This document shows, one piece after another, positions 11,491-22,235 of a DNA stretch of 64,000 nucleotides. Source of the stretch: Sabellastarte sp. h YS-2021 (lineage: Eukaryota > Annelida > Polychaeta > Sabellida > Sabellidae); the NCBI GenBank assembly GCA_964017235.1, contig OZ024927.1:29593160-29657159 (forward strand). The letters are read 5' to 3'. Below the pieces are notes generated by a model, which did not search any database, had not been told where the DNA came from, and worked only from the letters and a program-made list of their open reading frames with translations. Each line of letters opens with the position of its first letter. Positions within the stretch are counted from its first letter, which is position 1. Position numbers and translations under genes: made by a program.

Positions 11491-12491
11491 GTTGACAATA
11501 ACTTCAGGGGAGCATGGACAAAATGCATTTAAAATGTCCTTATATATCACACATTATCTTTGCTCTATTCAATGGTTCTAGTTTTCTGTTCTATCTTAAA
11601 CTTTTATAGTGCTTAAACTCTGCATTCAGGTAAATTCTATAACACAACAACCATAATCTTAAAATTTATCAATCCATGGGCATAACAATGGTCATTTCCA
11701 CAGAGACAATAGTGGAAGGGCCTTGGCAAACAGATTTAATAAATTTCTTCCTAAAGAAAGGGACACAGGAAGCATCATCAGGAAATTTATTCTTGGTAGT
11801 AGGAGCATCAAAGGCAAAAGTAAGACTTAATTACTTCTTACATTTGTGCAAGGATCGACAAAACTGAAGAAACTCTAGGAACCTTCTATCCAGTCTTCCC
11901 CATCCTGCTTTGTATTTACTGCTACAGGGGAGTAGAAATGGTCTGATGTAATTAAGATGACCACTTCATTTTGTAGACAAGGGTAGTTTGATTCTTCAAC
12001 TACAGTGGGTGGGTAAGGTATTACAATTCATGTTTAATATTTTACACAATAATTTTTTTGACAAACATGATACATGTCTGGGGTAATATTGAATTAAATA
12101 TCCCACTGAATTAGAGACATTTACTGTATCATTATGTCCTCATCACCAAGAACTAATGGCATTATGCCCCCACATACTACAGTGCAGCCATCTTCAGTAT
12201 GTTCTGATATATTACACCAGTCATCATGTTTTTGATTTGATGCTATCTGAATGAGTGCATATTACATATTCCACCAAGACACTCACAACACAGTATAAAC
12301 TGTTTGATTCTTTTGTATGTAAAAATCGGACCACAAAATCAGGAAATGCATTCATACTACAGTTACTACCAGATCGGATCAGGAGTAACTTTGACGAATA
12401 AAACTTAAAACCCATAATACAGCAAATCTTGACCACATCCCTTTCAGAAAAAGAAAATCTTACTGTTGGTGAAAATATAAATCTCCCCAAT
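11491..12491. other. Stretch without recognised features
   Basis: Only short open frames (under 90 codons) without motifs; no clear repeat by eye. Confidence 0.5.
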
Positions 12492-12506
12492 TACATCATC
12501 TGTACA

Positions 12507-12712
12507 GTGCACCACGGTGGCAGAGTGGTAACACTCTCGCCTCCCACCTTTGAGGCTGGGGTTCAGTTTCTCAAGTGGGAAAGCTGGTAGTTGCTTGCTG
12601 TTGGTCGGCAGTTTACAGTACAGAATCCTGACGAACTGTATGTACTGGTTTCCTCTGCCCTTCCAGCTACCCATCGTGATATGACAGCGACGTAAAACCC
12701 CAAATAAATAAA
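12507..12712 (+). mobile_element. tRNA-derived SINE, copy 2
   Basis: Same family as at 2497, with a few short internal deletions, including part of the B-box region. Flanked by 15-bp duplications at 12492-12506 and 12713-12727 (TACATCATCTGTACA, one mismatch between the two). Confidence 0.9.
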
Positions 12713-12727
12713 TACATGATCTGTACA

Positions 12728-14264
12728 TATTTCATCCTGCAAGAGGACTCCGTACAATTGTTCCTGATTATTGCTAAAAATCTGTTTGAATTAAACTTGA
12801 CTGCTAAACCAAAGATTTTTTTATTTTTTTCATAATATGTTCATTGGTTTTCCAATTTCAGTGGATTATATCCGTTAGTTGGATCAGGCTGCTGTTTTAA
12901 ATATAAAATAATAGGAATTGAAGGCATTCTGCAGCAGGTGCTTAAGTAAAACCAGCTGTTATAGTTTTTATCCAGAGAAGACTTTAAAATTTACAAGGAT
13001 CATTAATTCATTCTTTCATCAAAATATGTGAAATTGTTTTAATAAGTTAAAGTTACTGAAGGGGTCTTGATTTAAAAAGGAAAACCTGCCACCCATAAAA
13101 TAAAAATGGGCATAACTTTTCAATAAATGTCTTATATAAGAAATATGTTCTAGTTAATTTGTTTCTGTGGATTATTTTGAAGTAAACCATTTGAGAAATG
13201 TTCTCTACAAGTCTAGTGCCTTCATGATGGAATTTACTCTTCAGTGGAGACTTTTCCAAGTTATCGGAATCTGGGAATGCAAAATATTTTGCCACTGCAA
13301 TTGATAGGTCTAAGTAAAAACAATCATATTTATTGAAACAATTAGAACTACATGTATTTCCTTAATTTTTATCTTAGTGGGAGAACTAACAGTTTCTTTA
13401 ATCTTTACATGAAATATATTTTGGAGACGAATGTTGGCGAATTCTTATAATAGAAAGAATAAATGGAAACATCTTGCTTGAGCCAACCCATGATTGCTAA
13501 ACTTCAGAAATGTCAAGCTTGCAAAAGGGTCATCTGGACAAATGGAGGCTGCGGTGATTGAATAAGGACAACCTTGAAGAGGACAGAAATGGCAGAAAAA
13601 GGGTGAATGATGGGAATATCTCAATAAACACATCACATAAAAGGAGGTAAACAACCATTAACAGCCTGGAATGTCCTTTGTGGAACAAATCTATACATAG
13701 CAAAGATATGAGGGGGATTGTAACCCATCCTCTGCCCAGATAATATATGACAGAGGGGTTCCACAAGGAGTTTCATAGGGGTGTTTGTGTGTGTAATTTA
13801 AAATTTAGATGTAAGGTGGCTTGTTATTAGTGACAATCATTCACTGATGTAACAATTGTAACTATGATCACTACAAAGATCTTTCATGTGATGAGTTTTG
13901 TGAAATGGGTTCCAAATGCATTTGGAAATTTAAAATGGTAAGTTTGGATTTGTTTGGTATAAATCAGTTTATGGTAAAAATCTGGGTTATTTTAGATCAA
14001 TGATATAGGTCTAAAGGCTCTAAGAACCATATTAATGTATTGAGTGTTTCATATACATCTAACAGAGACCACTGTTAATACAGTCGACAATGGTACCAAT
14101 AGAATTGTTGTCCTGTGAAGTGCCTAATATATATTTTATTTTCACCTAATTGTAGAGATTTTGTTAAGTGTGAGCTGTAGCAAGGCTTGTTGTTCTCGAG
14201 ATCACTGTTTTGTCTGTCACCTGACTTTCAAGGAATTTATCCTTTCAGTGAGGAATCTGCCCTT
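12728..14264. other. Stretch without recognised features
   Basis: AT-rich; the short minus-strand frames near 13445-13766 have no motif, splice context or conserved composition that would support a gene. Confidence 0.5.
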
Positions 14265-14273
14265 CCAGTATGC

Positions 14274-14799
14274 CTGTAACAGACATAAGCCCCCCCTGAC
14301 AAAAGCCCCCCCCCCCCCTTCAAATCTGAGGGGTTAGGCCAAAAGCCCCGCCCCCATTTTCAGAGGGCTAGGGCAACCCCCTGCATTGTAATTGCCCCTC
14401 TTTTACATTTGAGATTAACTTCTGTTTCCTGATTTATAATTTTTCCCAATATAATTTATTTCTAGTCAAATTGTAATTCATGGTACTTCTAATTAACAGG
14501 TAACAGGCATCAGCGGATTTAATAATTTAATATGACCTGTGAGAAAGTGATTAAAGAATCAAGGTACCGTACAGAACTAATATGTTGAATAATATTGAAA
14601 TTTAAAGTCTTAAATAAATAAATTGAAATAAAAATATTGTATTTCTTTTACTTATAGGAGGGGGCTTTGGTTCTACAGAAGCGGGGGTGGGGGGCTTTAG
14701 TCCTACAGAGGAGGGGGGGTGCTTTGGTCAGAGGGGGCTTATGCCCTACCCGGGTAGACCAGGGGGGGCTTTTGTCAGGGGGGCTTATGTCCTACACTC
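14274..14799. mobile_element. Foldback DNA transposon with 9-bp duplication, AAGCCCCCC motif arms
   Basis: The inverted arms contain GACATAAGCCCCCC and TGACAAAAGCCCCCC at both ends, with additional C-rich modules inward. CCAGTATGC is present at 14265-14273 and 14800-14808 as a 9-bp target-site duplication. The interior is AT-rich and non-coding. The terminal GTAGGACAT also occurs at the end of the element at 200-1102. Confidence 0.8.
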
Positions 14800-14946
14800 C
14801 CAGTATGCACTACTGGTGTTTCTGCTCACTTCCAAGCTCTGTCAGTGCCCTAGTATTAGCTTTGTGACTCGCGCATGTAGATAAAAAAAAGTCTTTTTGG
14901 CCTTTTTTGACTCTGGCCTTTCATGAATTATAGCCTAGTGTGAAGA

Positions 14947-15045
14947 ATACCCATCTCATTATTGGAATTATGAAGCAATGGGTTACATTAGTAATTGGAT
15001 AGGCGACCATCTGAGTTCTAGGCCAGGTATGGCATATATCGGATT
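14947..15045 (+). mobile_element. 5S rRNA-derived sequence, copy 2 (decayed)
   Basis: ATGAAGCAATGGGTTACATT and TTAGTAATTGGATAGGCGACC correspond to the 5S rRNA internal promoter with several substitutions. Downstream, TTCAGATGATAATTTGGCA at about 15158 resembles CTCAGATGATCACTTTATTG at about 10799 after copy 1, so both copies may share a non-5S body. Confidence 0.55.
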
Positions 15046-16212
15046 TTGTTTTTGTTACCAGAGTTTCATAAATTCTAGTGCACTACTGATGTCTCTGATG
15101 GCTTAGCACATCACACATGTAGAATGAGAGTTGACCTCGGTGTGTACTCATGTCATTCAGATGATAATTTGGCATAACTTCGCATCAAATCTTTGTTCCG
15201 GCCAGTTTTAGGTAATTTAGCATGAATTAAGATAAATTAACAGAATCATTATCACATTTTTGAACAATATTAATGCCCAATCACCTTTTACTAATAATAT
15301 ATAGCCTTTCAAATGAAACTATATTCCTATTAAGAATGTAAGGGTGTGCCAAATTGGTACCAAACAAAGTATCTGCAATTCTTGTTGATAAAATTATAAC
15401 ATATCTACTTTTTTATTTAATGATGCTGCCGATTTAGTGTAGTTGCTTAATTACCGCACTAGCATTAGTATTTTTCTGGCAGCAGACTGAAACCGATTGA
15501 GATGAAAACAAAGAAAAGTACGCTTAACTTTCTGTATTGTATTTATTGTTAGCAATGAATAATTTATGCCGATACATACTATCATACAGATTATATGCAC
15601 ATATAAACAGATGAGTAACAAACAGATGATACCTATACACATGAACTAAAAACATAACAACGTACAAGAAACCATAACAATATAACTCATTTTATAGTAA
15701 TAATGACATTTAAATAAACTCTATTTTGACTGGAGATTGACCTTGAAATATAACCTTTTACTCCTTTTGGTAAAAATCCTAAATAACACTGACATTTACA
15801 TAAAAGAATCTTCCCCAAAACTAGTGAATTTGAGTTTGACAATATACTATCATCTCTGGAAGAAATGCTCCAATGCCCTTATATAACCAAATATTTGCAA
15901 CAGTAGGGACTGAGTGGTTACAACAAGAAAAACATTAAAAGCTGCGTTGGATAGTGCATTCCGTTCTTTATTTCACTGGGGTAGAAATGTCAAAATCTGC
16001 TAAGAATATATGAAGAATTGGTTATTGAAAATGTCATCATTTCAGGCTTTTTAATGGCTGACACTTCATCAAAACATTACAAAAACACCTCTAAATTTAG
16101 TGATATATCTCACATTTTTAATCTTCTCACTTCATTATACTACTATCTTATGAAGGGCTTTTTCTGAAATCACGGAATTTCACTCATGTTAAATCCCAGG
16201 AAACCAATTTTC
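15046..16212. other. Stretch without recognised features
   Basis: AT-rich sequence after the 5S-like copy; no gene or TIR element recognised. Confidence 0.5.
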
Positions 16213-16430
16213 CTTCAGTAAACAGTGTGACCACTTTGTATTGGAAATAAAATGTAAAACAACTACAAAAATAAGGAAAATTATGTTGAAAATGAATATA
16301 AGGAGGTCTAATGTGACCTAATATTGGGTTTTATATAAGTTAATCTAACTCAGAATAATTACTGGCAATTTATCAGCAATATCTTCGGATTGGGTGATGA
16401 GGAAAGGTATTTTCAAGGACATGGGCCTTT
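16213..16430 (+). repeat. Unnamed dispersed repeat, copy 1
   Basis: Contains AATAAAATGTAAAACAACTA, ACAAAAATAAGGAAAATTAT, GTTGAAAATGAATATAAGG and ATATTGGGTTTTATATAAGT, in the same order as copies at 29745, 30785 and 57128. Confidence 0.6.
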
Positions 16431-17077
16431 CAGACAGCCGTGATTAATTAGTATTAATATTTCCAACATGTTGTTATGAGCTAGAATCAACCAGACAACA
16501 ACAGAGGTGAGGGTCACATGAATATTGTTTTTATGAAACACATAAGTAAAGGAGGAAAAATCTGTTATCACAGATAAGAACAAAGTTCTTAAACAGATAA
16601 GTCTTTTGATGAACAAAAATCCAAATTATCTATTTAAATAAAAGAAATCTGATACATAATTAATATTATATTGACTACTAGCAAGAAATAACCAAATTTC
16701 ACTATTACCTGTATCACATGCATTTGGTACACTACATTGTTGAGTTGTTTTGCTCTTGTAGAAACGTAACATTTAAAACACAATCTATAACCATAGTCCA
16801 TTGTTATTTCTTTGCTAATTGAATACACACTAAACTTGCACATTCATACAACTGGAGGAAAAAAACTGGTAATTCAACTATCAATAGAAAGATCACAGGA
16901 GAAATTGACGTGGAAAAGCCACTTTATATGTGAAAATCTGTATGGTTGTCACTGCTGACATTATTAAATGACAAAATACATGAATAATAATAACTGATGT
17001 GTAACACAGGGGAAAACAGATATGGAATCCATTAATATTGTCTGCAACCTATATTTTTGCTATTAAATTTTATTTGG

Positions 17078-17309
17078 GTTTTTTTATTTGGGGTTTTTAC
17101 GTCACTTTCAACACTGTACAGGTCATTTCACGACGGGTAGTTGGAAGGGCAGAGGAAACCAGTACATACAGTTCGTCAGGGTTCTGTACTGTAAACTGCC
17201 AACCAACGGCAAGCAACTACCAGCTTTCCACTTGAGGCCATGCTGGGAACCGAAGCCCAGCCTCAGAGGTGGGAGGCGAGAGTGTTACCACTCTGCCACC
17301 GTGGCCCCT
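17078..17309 (-). mobile_element. tRNA-derived SINE, copy 3
   Basis: Full-length family member in minus orientation: the tRNA-like head is at the high-coordinate end (CCACCGTGGCCCC at about 17297-17309) and the A/T-rich tail at the low end. Target-site duplication is not clear; a short TTAAAT match is the only candidate. Confidence 0.88.
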
Positions 17310-18726
17310 TAAATATGGATTACAATCAGGGTGAAAAATGCTAAATAAAAATTACAAGTATACTGTGTTTGTATCTGTAATTATAAAAACTTTGATTAGT
17401 TTTTACATTATTGGATTGCATCTTGAGAATGTTAGCCCTAACTTAAACGCAAACATCCTTGTTGGGATAATAACCATTGACAAGGTGAAGTGGCAACATT
17501 CCAGACACGCTACCACAAAGAAAATATAATAATTTGAAAAAGTTAATCCCCAAAAATCTTGGAAACTATTTCAGGTTGATATTTACATTGAAGCTGCTCA
17601 AAGCAAACTGACTTAAAATACACCACAAGTAATAATGTCTGTAACGGAGCACTCCTTTGGTATAAATCTACTCTTTCAAGGCTCTTGGGGTATCTTTTTT
17701 CCCCTTTCAAAAATAGAATAATACTCTTTCAAAAAATGTTTATTCCAAATTATCCATTATTCTACCATTTATTCAGCATTTCACTTGTTGTCTTATTGGC
17801 CTTCCCAAAAGAATGGCAATTTACCAAGCTGGACTTAGTCTAAATAACAATAACTCTGAAATACTATTTTCACATAAAAGACATTAAATTCCGATTTCAC
17901 TGTTGCGAGTTTAATACCGGCATATTCTATTGTACAATTCATACAATACCCAACAAAGTTAACATAGTCTGACAAAAACACAGTGGTTTTAGAACTCAAT
18001 ACGAGTTTGACAGCAGAATTTATTAAATCACATACAGGTCAGTCTTTGGTGTTTGTACTTTAGCATCAGCCAATCTCCTATCATACATGCATTTCAATAC
18101 TGTAAGTACCTAATTTCAGGCAAAAATAACTCGTCCTATTAAACGCGCTCAAACAAACTAATCATCAAATGAAATCGACTGACAAAAAACATTTTTTCAT
18201 ACAAATAACTACACAACAGATCTGTGAATCGTTGTTTCTTGAATCAATTTGTAATTCAAGACTATCTAGTAATCAGAAGCAATTAAAATAATTTACAAAA
18301 AAATCTTATTAACAACAAAAAGAGTTTTCTTGCAAACAACCTATAATAAACTACAATGTCTTGTATGTACAATGATTATTCACAACAACTTGAGAGTTTT
18401 GAAAACAAACTAGCACCAATAAAGTCACAATTGTGTTTTCAGGAATTAGAAATATACATATATCGCAAGATTCTCTACAATCTGAACAGCTTTGATAAAT
18501 TTATTTGACAATTGAACTAATGCAAAATTCACAAAATAGGTTTCATGTTCAGATAATAGGATTTCTATTTGAAATACAACACTTTTGTTCTACAAACATT
18601 GACAGCATTGTCTTCATGTAAACATCAAACTGACCACGAAATGTCAACACAGAATGCTACAGGCTGCAATGTTATCACATTATGAACTTTTAACAATGAA
18701 TAAATAGGATGTCTGCACTAATTTAC
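17310..18726. other. Stretch without recognised gene, downstream of protocadherin
   Basis: AT-rich; may include the distal 3' UTR of the protocadherin on the minus strand (several TTTATT, i.e. AATAAA on the minus strand, near 18022 and 18510), but the cleavage site cannot be set. Confidence 0.4.
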
Positions 18727-18922
18727 TACCGTAAATTTCCGAAATAACGCCCAGGTTCAAATAAATGCCTGGTTCAAATTAACGCCTGGTACCAAGCACA
18801 CTGTTTACAATTTATAACACTGTTTTTTATATTTCAAAAGAACGCCTGGTTCAATTTAACACCTGGTCTGATGCCATTTGAAAATAATTAACGCCCGGGC
18901 CATATTTTGGAAAAATACGGTA
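18727..18922. mobile_element. MITE with TACCGTA-TTTCC termini, copy 1
   Basis: The ends are TACCGTAAATTTCCGAAAT and, inverted, TACCGTATTTTTCCAAAAT, giving ~17-bp terminal inverted repeats. TA at both ends fits a TA target duplication. Inside are several AACGCCTGGTTC-like modules in both orientations. It lies in the putative 3' UTR of the protocadherin. Confidence 0.75.
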
Positions 18923-19258
18923 TTTGTTGATACTGACACTACCTAATTAAAGCCTGCTGCGCATGTATAAAACAGACCAACTACAGTACTGAAGTCAAAC
19001 TACAGAAACATAAAACTTTGTTAACTTTTAAACCTCACCCCCTACCCCCAACTTTTTTTTCAGGTACATATCCTTTGTCAATGTATTAAATAATGAACTA
19101 GAAGGACAGAATCAATAAAGCTGCTGTAAATTTATAAAATAACACCTTATTGAAACCAGTTAACACCCAATGAAAACAAACTTGTCAAGATATTCTGCAA
19201 ATTCAAAAAAATGCTTGGTCCAATGATAATCTACAAAGACCTAATGCCTTGGCCATTT

Positions 19259-20319
19259 TTATACTACACTAAAGCTGGGTATATCCTCATAATGTGCACC
19301 ATTGTTTACCCGCCCCATAGTAAACATACCATTGGGGTCCAAAACATAGCTCCCCGAAGTACATGTTTCCTCCGAGTCAGGAAGACCTTCAACAGAGTCA
19401 CAAACATCCTGTGACCTGGACCCACTATTACCATAATCCTCAGCGAATCTCACTTCTTTCTTATTTCCTGCCATATTATTCTGGTCTCTTTGTTCTAACG
19501 TGACTGCAGGAGAAGTTTTTAGAAGACCTGGCAAATTTTGACTATGATTTGGCTTTGAAGCAGACACAGATGACATTGGAGGATCTGGCAGCTTCTGATA
19601 AAGGCTAAGTTCTCTATTTGAGGTGGTTGAAGAAGGTCTGCTACTGTAGTCACTGGTATTGCTCACGTCAGCAGGATTCAGTGAAGCACTATGGTCAAAA
19701 CTACTGTTCTGGCTTTCCAGCTGATAAGCGCTACCATGCTGTTGGTTATTGCCCTCATTGCCAGTTTGAGAGACCAGATTTGAGATACCATAGTTTCCAT
19801 TATGATCATGTGAGTCAGTATCAGAGTGATGAACACAACCGGCTTGAGATTGACTGAGACCTGGCACAGCGCTGCTGCCTACTTCACCAGTGGATAACGA
19901 TTTTGTTTTAAATGTACTGAAAGGTTCTGACTTCTTGGCACTCGCAATGCTTTTTCTGGGACTTCCGCCCCCATTCATCCCAGAATGTGGCAATACATCA
20001 GTGAGTTTCAGTTTTTGCAGAGGTATCAGTTCCCTTGCATCCAGAGCTTGTGGATGGTGAGATCTGCTGAAATCCTGATATCTAGAAGCCTCTCTAGTTG
20101 GAGATGAGAAGCTGGTTTTATCATGATCAAATAGCCCTCGCTGAGGCTTTTCTGGTATATTGGGCAGTGCGTGGCTGGGCAATTCACGCATGGAGGCACG
20201 CTCAGGGCTGGCTCTTGTAGGGCTACAGCCTGCTGGCCTTTCACGTAATGAGTGTCTCTGTGGGGAATGCCGGACTGCACTGTATATAGGATTGGAAGTG
20301 ACAGCAGCAGTGTCAACAT
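19259..20319 (-). CDS. Protocadherin exon 4: C-terminal tail, stop and PDZ-type end
   Basis: 353 codons including the stop, entered in phase 1 after the acceptor TTGTGTTTCAG. The segment is Ser/Pro/Asn-rich and low in hydrophobic residues, so it is probably disordered. Near the end it carries KKEVRF followed by AED (about residues 1364-1369 of the whole protein), a second candidate RVxF-type PP1 docking site, then TSGSYVLDP. The protein ends FSVV; Ser at -2 and Val at the last position fit a class I PDZ ligand. Many SP sites suggest phosphorylation by proline-directed kinases (inference). The stop codon is TAA at 19259-19261. The polyadenylation site was not determined; the 3' UTR should extend below 19259 on the minus strand. 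Confidence 0.88.
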
Positions 20320-21950
20320 CTGAAACACAATGGCGAGATGTTACAAAATATGTGTACTGCAAAAAGAGCTGGTAATTTACATATATAAATTTACATATTT
20401 ATTTATATAGCTAAACCATATAATGTTGAACTTTAACTAAAATATGTTACTTACATTGAACCCCTCTGTAGAAATCTGATGCACAGAATCTGAGTGCTGT
20501 TTTAAGTGGAAGTAAATATTCAGAAATTGAGATAGAATTATTTTCTGTAATTTACTGTAGAGTTATTGTTCTTGTACCCTCTGTTTTGAGTTAACAATAT
20601 TCAACCATATACTTAACCAGGACTTTCAGTAAATTTATAGAAACTGAGGACTTTCAACAGGCTGAAATATTACCTCTACTAGAAAAGGAATTCTTCTAAA
20701 CAGGATTCAATTAAAAGAATGTTGAATCTATGTTAATGATCTTTACTTCTTAATTGTACACTTTTTAGAAGTTTAAAGCCCCTTGTTGTATGTTATACAT
20801 AAATTTATATTCATCCATATTTTCACACTGTTCTCTATGCGTCTTAATCATATAAAGCACTGTCTAAGATTAGAACCCTGATGCCACAGGTGAAAGGCAT
20901 GTGTCTTAACCATTAAACAACTGAGATTGCTTTTATTGTAAAATACTCATCTGCACAATTAGAGGTAGTTTGGTGTGCTTAAATTGTATGGGCAGCAATA
21001 AGGGTCAAATATGTTTCACAAAATACTATACACCTATAAATGGTTACTTTCTTATTACAAATAATACTTCACAGTCTGAATTTAAAAATGACAAATATTT
21101 AAAACAAATAATTAATATTTGACTGAATGCAAATTACAAAATTATGGTGATAGACATATAGCTTTAGATTCAGTTTAAGTACATGCAATAATTTAACAAT
21201 GAGTGTGCAAATACTTCAGATATGTGGGGAATATTGTGCAAATATCACTAAATTGACCTCACAAGTGAAGAAACACACTGACAAAACTGAAAAGTTAAAC
21301 AAATGTAAATATTCTGGAAAACACAGTAAACATGTGTTTTAATGTGCAGATGACACAGACATAATACAGAATGGATACTGCATTATCTATGCAGTAAAAT
21401 TAATATATTACCGGTAAATACATGGCATATAAAGAGCAACCTGACATGACTATAAAATCCAAATCATCTGCAATTTAATGTCATAATCAGGATTTACACA
21501 TGTTTTGGCAGTCACTCAGGGTTATATCTGTACTACTAGCATTGTACAAGTATATTATAAATGTCAATTTGAAGTAAAAGCATTAAAGGTATTAACAATT
21601 GGATAAACAGTACGAATCACATTAAATGATGCAGGTTCTTCTACAGAAATAAAATAAGATTACTAGTTCATCAAAAAAAAATAATGATTTATTTGGAAAA
21701 AAATTGAGGATGTATGCAGTAAAATCTAAGAATGCCATGAACTGCCATCCAAATTCAAAATTCAGAAAATGAATTTAAAATTTTAAATACGTATTTGGAA
21801 CTTGGATTGCGGTTCCAGGCTTTAATGAAAATTACTTTGGTGATGCCACATAATTTTAGAAGCCACTATGTTGTAATATTATTTGTAAACTACTGTACAT
21901 TCAATTTAGTAGACTGATTCTTGAAGAGAGCAAAGAATGACTATTATCCA

Positions 21951-22235
21951 ACTAAGGAGTAGATGTTTTATCCATCATTTATCCTCACTAAGGAGCAGAT
22001 ATTTTATCCATCATTTATCCCCACTAAGGAGCAGATATTTTATCCGTCATTTATCCCCACTAAGGAGCAGATGTTTTGTCCATCATTTATCCCCACTAAG
22101 GAGCAGATGTTTTATCCATCATTTATCCCCACTAAGGAGCAGATGTTTTATTCATCTTTTATCCCCACTAACGAGCAGATGTTTAATCCATCAGTTATCC
22201 CCACCAAGGAGTAGATGTTTTATCCATCAGTTATT
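21951..22235 (+). repeat. 36-bp minisatellite, about 8 copies
   Basis: Unit ACTAAGGAGCAGATGTTTTA followed by TCCATCATTTATCCCC. Because the period is a multiple of three, two plus-strand frames stay open with 12-residue peptide repeats (TKEQMFYPSFIP-like and LRSRCFIHHLSP-like); these are a by-product, not evidence of a gene. Copies differ by single bases. Confidence 0.93.

Noticed and set aside
13445-13766. Minus-strand frames with hydrophobic segments
   Set aside because: No conserved motif, no splice signals that link them, and ordinary local composition.
19618-20375. Plus-strand and alternative minus-strand frames over the protocadherin last exon
   Set aside because: Shadow frames of the real coding exon; no splice or domain support.
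21951-22235. Possible CRISPR-like array
   Set aside because: Direct 36-bp repeats lack unique spacers; it is a simple tandem repeat in an animal intron.
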